NCBI GenBank assembly: GCA_024336345.1
Contig: JANFOG010000008.1
Coordinates: forward strand, 1,488,001-1,552,000
Direction of reading: 5' to 3'
Source: Mariannaea sp. PMI_226
Lineage: Eukaryota > Ascomycota > Sordariomycetes > Hypocreales > Nectriaceae
Length of the DNA stretch: 64,000 nt
The position numbers and the translations under genes were made by a program. Below, piece after piece: positions 9,441-19,808 of this stretch; positions within the stretch are counted from its first letter, which is position 1, and every line of letters starts with the position of its first letter. The notes below the pieces were generated by a model, which was given only the letters and a program-made list of their open reading frames with translations, made no database searches and had not been told where the DNA came from.

Positions 9441-12260
9441 GCTAGTTGAGTCTTTCCGAGCCTTGTAGCGAGCTTGTAACCCCTTGTAATTTTTGTAAAG
9501 CTGTTTCTTTTCTCTTTGACCTTGAATGCAAAAGCCATAATGTTGTGGCTAAAGCACTCAACTGCATTCCCAGCCATTCTATTGAGCGTTCTACATTATG
9601 CCGAATCGGGTATCATAGCTCAATAGAAGTTATGATTATTATTGCCTCTTTCTATGTAAAACAAATACTTACTTATCTGCCGTCCTGGCCTCCTCGTATT
9701 TGCCTTGATGATTAAGTACAAGGATAAGTTTCTTCTTACTCTGAAGCGTACTACGATGCTTTTCGCCAAGGACCTTATACTGAGCCCGAATGTTTGTCGA
9801 CGTATTGCCTCAGCCTCCTCATAATTACCCTACCTGTCAAGTATAATCTCAAGGTTATTCATGTTCATAAGCGTGTTGGGATGTTCTATGCTAAATATTT
9901 CCGTGTAGAACCTCAGCGTTTGTGATATATTGCCTTGACCTCCGTATCATAGCCCTGGTTACTGAGTGCACCTGCAAGATTGTTTACGCTCACGAGTATC
10001 TTGCGATACTTTACGCCAAATACTTTTGTGCAAACCCCAAGTGTTTGTCGATATAATACCTCGCCTCCTAATATTTACCAAGCACAGCTTGACAATCCGC
10101 TACCCTGTAGACGACATTCGAAGGCGCCACGTTCTATGTTCAATGCTCTTGGACTTGAAAACTTAACGCTTGCAGTACATGTGGTAGATACTGTTCTCAA
10201 AGGACCCTATTCTCGTACATTAGGGATGGAAATATATCATTGAGCCTCACTGCAAACAAACATGATAAGTCCTTTTGCCTTCCCTTCTCTGCTATGCAGT
10301 TCCACATTGCCAGTCCAACAAATCTATGGAGATCGTGAACCCAGTTGCCATCTCGCTCACTATTATTGCGGGGCGATAGAACCGTTTTCGGGATCGCCTT
10401 CTCGGAAAGACAGGACATAAAGAATAGGAATTGGGCAATTAGGTGATCATCTCGAAAGATTTGCTGAAACAAGACCAGCCATGTCGTAATCGCAGGGTTT
10501 TGTATATATTCATAACTGCCTCAGTCGTTAAAGTCCTTGCTAACCAGCTTGATGAAGCCCTTGTCGCTTGATTGACATTAACGAAGATATCGGGCAGTTA
10601 GTATCCCCGTTATCGCCATAACATCATATATCTGTTTTCATCCTGATCGGCAAATCCATCAGAAAGTCAAGCAGGCTAGATGTGCTTTGTGTATCTTATG
10701 TCTGGCCAATTCTTAATTGACCCTGTAGCATTCCTAACGCCTCAACCCTATCTCCCTCTACGATGGGACCCTGGAGATACAACCAATTCTCCTGTTATCT
10801 TGCGATTCTGAGCTGTAAAAAAGATAGAGCCAACAGAGTTGGAGGGTAGGTAATTAGAGAGGCCAGTGTCGCCGAGTAGAAGCTGCATGTCGGCAGACTT
10901 GTCCACGATCAAGAGCCAACTCTCTGCCTTGCAGCCCAAAGCAGCTTTTACAAGTGCCTTCAAATCTGCCTTATCTGCTTCAATGCCCGGAATCTTCAGC
11001 TTCTGGCCAACCACGCGCTAGGCATTTTCAAAACTAACAGAATAGATAGAACAGTCCGGATATTCGTCACGGACCCAGTCAGCGGTCTCGAGAGCAACTT
11101 GGGTCTTACCGACATCACCGCGGCCCTCGATAGCTGTCAACTGGTAGTCATTTAAGTTTGCGGTTGGCGGAATCCGCTGGAGAAGCTGGTCCAGGATGGA
11201 TGCGCGCCTAACGAGGTCTGTATTCTGGCCAAGAGGCACCACGAAATGAGAATCTAATAAGTAAGATACTAGGTTAGTTCTATTCTCGTATAATCTATCC
11301 TGCTAACCTCTCGTATGCACGAGAGCACCAACTACTGCATTACTTACGGTGGACCTTCTTTGGTTGAATTGTATTCAAGATTGTTTTGGCATAAGCAGCC
11401 GCCATGGCTGCTGCATATGGCTGCCAGTCTTCGTTCCTGTGACTGTCGGCATAATCGCAGACACCGCGGATCACACCGACGGGAATAGTGTTCATAGTCC
11501 CTGCCGCGCCCATCTCGAGGCCTATGATGTTAAGTTGATCGCGTAGCTCGTCTCGCCTCCTGGAATTTTCTATGAGCTTTTCCCCAGAGCCTATCGGTCC
11601 ATACCACACTTTCGTCCGCTGGCTTTCGGGCCGAAGTGGCCGACTTACGACCTCATCAAGCTCATAGAGGATGTCCTGGTCTTGGCCTGGATCAATGAAT
11701 GTACCATTTGCATGCTTTTCATCCTTGATCTGTTGGTAGTAGGAGAGGAAGGCATTGGACCCGCGGAGCTTGATTTTGCCGATTGCTGACCGTACGATTG
11801 TTTCGGTCCTTGCTAATGCATGGCCATGAAACAATAGCTGGATATTGTCCTCCCCGACATCTTTCCCTAGTTCGTACGCAACAAGCCCTGCTCTATCTCC
11901 CTCGGGGAGAGCGACAAGGACGTCGCCAAGACGGATATCCCGTGGCGGAGACTGCGAGAGGTTGGGTAGGCCTGCCGCGACACCGACTAACAGCCCAAAC
12001 CAAAGGTTCGGGAAGAACATCTTCACCTGGCCAGCGAGCGCGCCCGCGGTGGCGGTTCCGTACGACTGGCCTGGTGGTAGTGTTGCAAGCACAACATTGT
12101 GATTGCGGACCGTGCCCGCATGGAACACATAGTCGCTACCTCGGGCTAGAGGGAAGTCTCCGTCGTGTACTTTATCGAACAGACTCAAGGCGGCGCGAGC
12201 CTCGATTTCTAGGGGGGCAATCCACGCAATCGTGTAAAGCTCTGGGTTGAGCGTAGGCAT
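9440..12260 (-). pseudogene. Decayed fungal NLR: PNP domain - NB-ARC - winged helix - TPR
   Basis: Minus strand. The 5' part is intact: exon 12260-11348 encodes a nucleoside phosphorylase (PNP_UDP_1) effector domain with the family's RGVCDYADSH block. A 94 bp intron (11347-11254) leads into SHFVVPLGQNTDLVRR and a P-loop (GRGDVGKTQ) of an NB-ARC ATPase. An in-frame TAG at 11018-11020 (Gln expected) then interrupts it. The same frame resumes with a Walker B-like LLIVD and FFTAQNRK. After about 10750 the matching sequence continues in shifted frames: SLLDFLMDLP near 10650-10680, a well-kept winged-helix-like block at 10472-10197 (ACLSEKAIPK-type motif, HDLHRFVGLAM) and kinesin-light-chain-type TPR remnants at about 10060-9700. 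A second TAG lies at 9830-9832. Intact relatives are STAND/NLR proteins implicated in non-self recognition and incompatibility in fungi. As it stands the gene could make only a PNP plus P-loop fragment of about 382 aa. Confidence 0.85.
9690..10075 (-). repeat. Degenerate 126-bp (42-residue) TPR repeats of the NLR relic
   Basis: The same short word (gtttgtcg/gtttgtga followed by a TATTGCC-like sequence) recurs at 9792, 9918 and 10043, spaced 126 and 125 bp. Read on the minus strand, the units give RQTLG...VNNLAGALSNQG and RQTF/EIFSIEHPNTL-type TPR phrases, as in kinesin-light-chain-like repeats. The 125 bp spacing reflects a one-base loss near 9925-9928 that shifts the frame. Confidence 0.8.
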
Positions 12261-13320
12261 CGTGAATTAGGCAGTGCAGGTCCTCGACAGACGCAGAGCT
12301 CTCAACGGATTTATCACAGGTGGTGTTCGTTTACATGGACTGGAACTAGAGAGAGTTGAGCAATGTAGTTGGGCGCAGTGCGTCTTTTCTACAATGTTGG
12401 ATGCTCAACATGCCATTTACCTACAGTTGCCTCAGCCGCTGAGGCTGGTCAGCGGCTATGATCGTGAATTTCGATTCGTCGGCCGTATGTAGACCTGAGC
12501 CGCGCACCGCTGGCGTCCCAACGGACCAGGGGTATATTTACACATCACGTATCTTCTCCAGCGGCGCTTCGAAGGCTGGAAGAAGACATCCACCGCCGTG
12601 CGTTGACTGTGGTGGTTTCAGGTTTATCATATATTTAGTATACGATGGTCGTACCGTACCCAGGCCTACTGGAGTTTCTAGCCTGGAGACTTTTAGACCA
12701 TAGCACCCTGGACAGTACTGGCAATTTGGCTGGGCCTGGACCCCACTGTATACACGCCGATCTTTATTGATCCCTGGTTGGATTGAGGAAGGCATCTTAT
12801 CAATCTCGACGACGGTCGCAACTCGAATAGCGCTCGATATCATGAATTAAAAATGCCGTCATACATTTCCTCCTTTTCTAATATCCTGTCTATTTAAAGA
12901 ATAATCTACTCTCCATCTTGAGATGCCATCTCCATCATCACCTGACTTGCAGCCACACTCCAAATGTCATCCAATAACCATTCTCTTTTAATTCTTCTGC
13001 CTACGGGAGTTATCCCATCTATGGAGTTGGCATGTCCCACCACCCTCCCATTTGGTGTCTGCCTGATGCCCTTTGGGGGGCTTAGATGACCTGGCTACCA
13101 CCGCATTGAGTATCGGCCTGTTTGATGAAATGTCTACCCTTATAGGCAGTTGTATATCTTTTCTTGTATATATATACATACCATCTAGTCACTCTACCCC
13201 AAGATCTGAAATCTCAGGCTAAAATCTTATCAACTTTCCTAAATCACAAACTCGATCTGGGAAAAATACTTGACGAATATCTATCCATTTCAAAAACCAT
13301 TTCTTAAGAAGTTCCTCATT
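12261..13320. other. Divergent intergenic region between NLR relic and V-ATPase gene
   Basis: About 1.06 kb shared upstream region of two divergently transcribed genes. It is AT-rich near 12840-13320. No gene, repeat or clear regulatory motif was recognised. Confidence 0.5.
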
Positions 13321-14162
13321 ATGGATCCCACTCTTCTAGCCAACATGGACCGCTGGTATGGCCTCTGCCACTTACATCCCGACGTGTGTTCAGTATTGAT
13401 TCACTAACCCGGCTTCACTCCCAGTCCCATGTACGCCGTACGTCTAGCCCGCGACCTTTTCCATCCCATGAGAATCCCGTGTTCATCTTAAAATCTAACA
13501 TGTCTTTGACGACAGTCCTTCTTCGGTGCCCTCGGATGCGCTTGCTCCATCGTTTTTACTACCATCGGGGCCGCCTACGGGACCGCAAAGTCTTCGGGCG
13601 CCATCTTCTCAGCCGGTATCCTTCGACCAGACATGTTGATGCAGAATACGTGCGTAACCCTTCGAATACCTACAAAGAGCCGCAAAATTCAGAAGCTGAC
13701 ATGGGAAACCTAGTCTCTGTGCCATCATGGCCCAAATCCTCTCCATCTACGGCCTCGTCTCAAGCGTTGTCATCTCCGGCAGTCTCGTGGAGAAGATGCC
13801 CATCTATACTGGCTTCCTCCAGCTCGGCGCTGGACTCGCCGTCGGCCTCTGTGGCATGGCTGCTGGTTTCGCCATTGGCATTGTTGGTGATGCAGGAGGT
13901 ACGTAAAAGGGAACATCAAACCTCCATGAAAATTCGGCTAGGAAAGCAAATATGCAAAGAAGTTCTGATTCTTGGCGGTACCCATCATTGAACTAACAAG
14001 GCATAACCTATAATAGTGCGTGCAAGCGCCCAGCAACCACGACTGTACGTCGGCATGGTTCTCATCCTCATCTTCGCCGAAGTCCTTGGTCTATACGGTG
14101 TCGTCATCTCGATCATGATGCTCACCCGATCCAAGATCGACGTCACTAAGTGCATGTATTGA
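13321..14162 (+). CDS. V-type proton ATPase proteolipid subunit (c/c'-like), divergent copy
   Basis: Five exons: 13321-13355, 13425-13437 (13-nt microexon), 13516-13649, 13714-13898 and 14017-14162; 170 aa, all joins in phase with GT..AG borders. The protein has four transmembrane helices, as in the Vma3/Vma11 family of membrane-rotor proteolipids. The proton-carrying glutamate of helix 4 is present (E144 in [13 protein letters not shown]), as are [20 protein letters not shown] and QQPRLYVGM. The helix 1-2 region departs from the usual pattern: YASFFG instead of [15 protein letters not shown] where a SGVGI-type glycine stretch is normal, and the conserved helix-2 PVIMAG-type segment is replaced. 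The C-terminus is extended. This suggests a duplicated, diverged paralog rather than the main housekeeping c subunit. It lies beside the NLR relic. Confidence 0.88.
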
Positions 14163-14402
14163 GGCTTGAATCCAAGGTAACAGCTCGAACTGTCGAAAAG
14201 TCCAAGAACGCAAATGCGTAAAGACTTTCGTGGTGGTTTCGACAGTTGTAGAGGCGATCAGAAGAAATAACGAACTAGAAGAAATGTAATGACAAAATAT
14301 TGGGTATCTGCAGTTCTAGAATTTGCATCCGCGATAACACTCATACTCAGAAAAGTTACAACAACAGCTCGCTCGCTTCCGTGATGTTCCGCCATGGCTT
14401 GT

Positions 14403-17400
14403 TTACAGTGCCCATTCATTAAGGTCATCGCTCTTCGTGATGAATGGCTCATCAATCCTCTTGATAGCCAGATCGCTGCAAAGAATACTGTATCACTGGT
14501 TAGTCATTGCCACGCAACTGGGATAGGTTGAACAATCAAGGAGGTAACATACCAAGCAGAAGCAACTAAAGCATCTAGCTCCGCGACAACAGCCTCCCGT
14601 TGTGCGCCACTGACCAAGCCTTTGTGTATTTGTACCTGAAGTTCTCTAATCCGTGTTGATGTCACTGCACCAGCCTGTTCCACCACTTTTCGACCAAGGC
14701 AGTCTGAGTGAAAGGAATGTTGGCAAGGGAAGACAAAAAATTGCCGACTAAGCAGTGGCAGGCCGCAGACGTAGCACTTCTCGCCAGGTTCTACAATAGC
14801 ATACCGGTGATCTAGCGCAGCGATGTCAATTTTGATATTTGTTGCAGTCTGCGAAGACTCGTCCATCTCTTTCTTCAACGCGTCAATGTTGCGGCTGTAG
14901 TCCTCTAGTGCCGTGCAGATTTCCTCCTTGAAATCATCGATGACGACGAAGTCGGGGAAGAACGGAATCAGATCCTCAATCTTCAACAGGTCGCACCGCT
15001 TTAGAAACTCGATTGCCGTCTTGATGCCATTGGACTTTGAGATGACTTTGCGAGCCACTGCCAACCAGAGTCGTTTGCGCAGTTGGGGGTTCGACATGGG
15101 TCTATCCGCAATTACAGCTGCTAGCTCTACTTCGTTATGAGAAAGAGCTAGGTCAACTGCTTGCAAGTACTGTCCCATGCTTGTGTAGATGTGGACGCAA
15201 GAGAGTGTCCTGTGGTGCTGGATACAGAGGCGCAAGGCAAAATCTGGATCGTATCGGGGCTCATCCCCCTGAGCCTGCAGGTAGGACAGCAACCCGGATT
15301 CATCTTTTGACGCATGCGACGCGTAAATAGAGACGAGGGTGTTGTGAACTGCAGCATCCTCCGAGTTGAGCTGATAGACAGCATAGTTAAGATACCGTAG
15401 AGCCTGGTTTTGAGTGTTGGATCCGCCATCAAAAGTGCGGTTGTACTCAAGCAGAGCAGGAATGAGCTTTCTGGGATTGAGATCGGCATGCCTCATGAGA
15501 ATTTCCACGAGATCGGAGGCGACATGGGTCATGAGCACACTGCTGTATCGATAAAAGACTTCAGGGTCCGTCTGCTTCTTGAGCACACCCAGCACCATGT
15601 TCCACTTCTCACGCTGCATCCAATATGAGAGCACGTAGTTGTAATCGTTAACAGCATTGGCAAAGTAAAGCAGTTCTCCCTCACGACCGTGACTGCTGAT
15701 TACATCATACACCATCTTACGATCAAGGTCGTGCTTATACTTGTCAATGAATTCGTTGTAATCCTTTCTCACAGACTCTAGCATGTTCCGTGACTCAGTA
15801 GAATCTAGATTGTCCGATAGTTCAGCCGCAGTAATGATGGTATCGTCCAATGAGTTGAGTTTGGCCATGAACACCTCGACGAGCCAGCTAGCCACCATCA
15901 TCCTTTGCATGACAGCCGACTTCTTTGTATTAGCGAGCTTTGTCAATAGAAACTTGCGGAGGGCATCTGGTTGGTTATTATCGATAATGCTCAAAGCAAT
16001 GTCCTCGAAAGGCTTATTGCTTCTGCCGTAGATTGTAGCGGCTTCAAGCCAATGGCCCTTGCTGGCGAGGTGGTCTCCGTATGCGGCTGCCACGGTCTCC
16101 TTCTGAGTGAGCGTGTGAGCGTGTTGCAGAGCTGGCTCGAACTGTTGCAACTTCATCATGATCTCCCAGATATTGCGGTCCTCATCACGCACCACGATTT
16201 CATGGATCTCTTGAGAAGTGAAGAGCCAAAAGGTGTTTTTCTGAAGATCAACAGAGAATCCGAGGGGTTTCTGGCCTGGTGCAATAATATCATGCTCCGA
16301 GACGACCTTGCCAGTGAGTCGGTTGACAGTTATTACACGTGTACCAACCAGATGAACGATATGCCACTGCGTCAGCGCGATAGCATCAATCATCTCAGAC
16401 GCTGGCTTGCGCTTGTCAGAGGAATCAGACGAAACAATCTGCCCTCTTGGAAGCATCTTGGATTCCGAAAAGACCTTGGTGCCGAGATTTCCATCTATGG
16501 GGGAACTCGAGAGCTTTCCGTGGAAAACTCCATGAGGAGTCAGCCAGGCATAGGCTCTGTCTGGAACGTCGTCGTCATAAGGGCTAGTCTCAGGGGGATC
16601 TGGGGAAACCACCAAGCTCGATTGTGTCCCTGGAGATGTTCTCGATAGTTCATGAACGACAGGCTGCTCTGACTCGAAAAGTCGGGTATAAACAGAGCCC
16701 GTGCCGTCGTGCCCAGTGCCAATCTTCCCTGTCAGGTGAAACAGCCTGCTCTGCGTTCCAATGACGACTCTTCTGAGGTCTGCCTTGCCCTGCAGGTTGT
16801 CCACCCACAAGCCTGTGATGGGTCCGTCCGGAAGCTTGTGCAGGTTCTTTAAATGCTTCACCTCCTTCTTGTAAAACTCTTTGGACGTTTCGATGAAGGC
16901 TTCGTAGATGTTGCCGTCAGAAGCGCCGATCAATATCTCCCTCGTGGTCGCGGTCGGCAGGGAAGGGTTCCACGCAACGCTTTCAATGGATACGCCGCGT
17001 AGCCTGCCAAGGGGTCGTGGCTGTTTTGACTGAGTATGGAGGTAGTAGTTCTCGCCTAGGGCTGTACAGATCAGAAGGTGAGATGCGGTCGGATCGAGGA
17101 ACATGCGCCGGATGACGCCGACTTCTGATGGCTTCTTGGGCAAGTCAATATCTACAGCCTTATGTGAGCATTCATTCAACAAAAATTCCAGTAGCCCTGT
17201 GGAATTCAATCGTATTCCACCGCTCAATCCTGCTCACCATCAATATCCTCTGGTCGGTCCAAATCTATCCGCAGAATCCGTCCATTCGAGAGCGCGAGGA
17301 TTATGACGTTATTCGCAACCTGCCCAGCGACAAAATCCGCCGCAACGGAAAACTGGAGCTGTACATGCTCTACGGTGAAGATGGGCTCCTCAAGGTCCAA

Positions 17401-17454
17401 GTTCTGCATGCCGTTGGCGGCGGACGCGAAGCCGTCGTGGAGATCAAGGGCCAT
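14403..17454 (-). CDS. vps18: Vacuolar sorting protein Vps18 (Pep3), HOPS/CORVET core subunit
   Basis: Exons 17454-17238, 17151-14553 and 14487-14403 on the minus strand; 966 aa. The start MALDLHDGF is preceded by an in-frame stop and fits the family. The N-terminal half is the Pep3/Vps18 beta-propeller domain (GRILRIDLDRP, DLPKKPSEVGVIRR, AWNPSLP), followed by alpha-solenoid (clathrin repeat-like) sequence. The C-terminus is a RING-H2 finger: CYVC from C865, then CQHSFHSDC, with its last CxxC (C939, C942) encoded across the final 65 bp intron. Without that splice the frame would end in a spurious tail, so the third exon is well supported. The complex tethers late endosomes, vacuoles and autophagosomes before fusion. 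Confidence 0.95.
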
Positions 17455-18351
17455 GGCTCAAGCGCAGGCCTCACGGGCGCATATTTTGGGGGGCCAGCAA
17501 CGGTCGGGTTCGGCGCGTTTTGCTGTCGGGCAGCAGTAGATTCCGAACAGGTTGCGTTTAGAGAATGGCGCGTGGGATATTGAGGTGTGTTGAGGACCTT
17601 GAGAGGTGATGTAAAGGGAGATTAGCTTGGAGGTGAACAGAGAGAGTGGCGGTTGGAGAGGGATGGTTCAGGTCAGTGGAAGCTCCCCACCTCTAAATTA
17701 GCGGCCTATCGACGTGCATCTATCTGCCTGAGGAGGTGGGCCAGCTTGGGTAGCTCCTAAGCCACAGGGCCTCGCGGCTATTACATCATCACCTACAGCA
17801 TGCTGTTTTTCCTACGTAGGAAGGGATGACAGGAATTATACACTGGAACCAACCAAACGCCTCACATAGTTTGCGAGCAAGCAATATCGCCAGCTTCAGA
17901 GTTGCGAAATCCGTCTTGAGTAGCTGTATCTAAGACATCAATCGCATGTAATATTTTCAAGCGCACCCCTTGACATCTGCTTGATTTATGCTCCCCTTTC
18001 CAGCCCATACTTCACTCATCAGGCTCGGAAAAAAAAATATACACTCTCTCTCCTCATCATACTTTTTCATCCACAAAGCCTCCCACCATACAAAGCACAA
18101 GTCCTCCCTTTCTCACCAGAATAGAATGCCTCCCAGGCCCCTAGAATAATGCAGAGAAGTGTCGTGGCAAAATATACAAAACAAAGCGCAAGTAAATATG
18201 GTCGTCTCCCTGACATAAACGCCGTCTCCAAAATGCGCCAAAAACAGACGTAACATCCAAATGTGACTCCTGGCTCCAGTTGATAAGGCCCACGGTAAGA
18301 CTCTTCCTTCCCCATGTAGTTTATAGCAACAAGAAAGAAAAGAAAATAATA
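17455..18351. other. Intergenic region, Vps18 upstream side and methyltransferase 3' side
   Basis: The region contains the Vps18 promoter and the 3' UTR of the LaeA-like gene. No gene or repeat is seen. A T/A-rich stretch at 18030-18066 may hold polyadenylation signals. Confidence 0.5.
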
Positions 18352-19808
18352 TTATGCTGTCTCTGCATTGTCGGGTTCCCTGAGGAGCACATCCATCTCG
18401 GGTTCTGCATTATCTTCGTCGCCTGGGTGGAGCGTTGGATTCGGGCTGCCTTCGTCGGCGAGTGCAGTAGCTGGTGAGCTTGATCTTGCCACAGTCGAGG
18501 CTATGTCGGGAGATGGGATATCCATAGGTTTCCTGGCGACGACCACGCGCATCTTAAGTTGTAGTCCTTTGGACTTTTCGGGGTCTTTGGCTAAATTGGC
18601 TAGTTCTCGAGCAGCTTGCTCACAGGCTGCTTTGCACTTTTCAACATCCCATCCCTTCTGCTCAATCAATAATCTCAGGCAGCTGGCCTCCACTGCGTCG
18701 AGGCACGAGATGAGCCAAATTTTGCCAGCTGATTTTTCGGCTATCGTGATGGGGATAGTATACTCTGTCACCCGTACATCAACGAAACCTGCTTCTATGA
18801 AGAGTCGGGGGTCCAAGTGTGCAGTTCCCCGAGGTCTGCCTGACTTGGCCGCAGCCTCAATGAGTTCTGTGTTAAGTGCACGCATGGGCGAATCTGGGGG
18901 GAACTGGTCCAAGAACTTGGAGACCCCCTCTACTGAATCGAAGTCCTGTACCTCAATCCAGCTACCGGGTTTAAGTGAGTACAGCGCACTCTGGTACATG
19001 AATTTCCAGTTTCGAAAAGAACCCTCCATGCTGCGGAAATGAATAAGGTCGTACATGTCTGGGAGGCGATCCCAGTCTTCGGCATCCTCGATCTCGAAAA
19101 AGACATTCTGTGGGACGCCTCTTGTCTCGGCAATGGCAGAGATATCAGTGCCTACCACTTCGCATCGAGGATATAATTCGGCCATTTTGATCGCCCATTC
19201 TCCCGTTCCTGTACCAATATCGAGAATATGAGAGGGGTTTTGGATTGGCGCTAGGGTGTAGTTGCCTTCGAGAACATGTGCAAAGACTTGGTGTTGAAGA
19301 GATAATCGCAGTTGCTCAATCTCATCGTTAGGCATATAATACTCGCGACAATAGCGGCGACCATAGAGATCTCGGTAGTCCAATTCTTGGACCCATAATG
19401 ATCGGGTGGATGCAGCTCTATGTTGATTCTTAGTACTCTCAAGACACAGAACTTGGAAACAATTGTTAACCCTTACACATCTGAACTGTTTGCGTGAGGA
19501 TGTTCCTGAGAAAAATGCAACTCATGGCTCCCGGTCTGGTAATGCATTGGAGGGTAGATGGAAATAATGTCGACATCCTCCTCGTCTTCAAAGTCGACCT
19601 CCGCATGGTGATCCTCGTCTAGGTCCATAATACTGGTCATGGCAGTGTGTGCGCCGTCGCTTTGGGCGTGTTCGCTCAGGTCGCCTTCGCTTGATTGTCG
19701 TCCGCTCCAGGGGGCTCCCGAGTCTTCAGATGACATGGTGCTTGTCTGGGAATTATTGTGCCGCGGTCGCGGCGCTTTGCGATGCTTGGCCCGGCGTTTC
19801 TTTGCCAT
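18352..19808 (-). CDS. LaeA-like (TAM-domain) SAM-dependent methyltransferase
   Basis: Exons 19808-19477 and 19417-18352 on the minus strand; 465 aa. The intron (GTAAGG donor, ATAG acceptor, 59 bp) restores a frame giving VAASTRSLWVQELDYRDLYG, which matches the usual opening of this family. The SAM-binding motif I is DIGTGTGEW (D177). VVGTD forms motif II, followed by DLIHFRSMEGSFRNW and LKPGSWIEVQDFD. The N-terminus is disordered: basic first, then an acidic stretch with many D/E. The C-terminus is also disordered and acidic. LaeA and its Llm relatives act in the nucleus with velvet proteins or on other targets to control secondary metabolism and development. Which member this is cannot be fixed from sequence alone, and no biosynthetic cluster is in the window. 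Confidence 0.88.

Noticed and set aside
12538..12843. 101-codon frame in the NLR/V-ATPase spacer
   Set aside because: No motif, no splice context and average composition; treated as chance.
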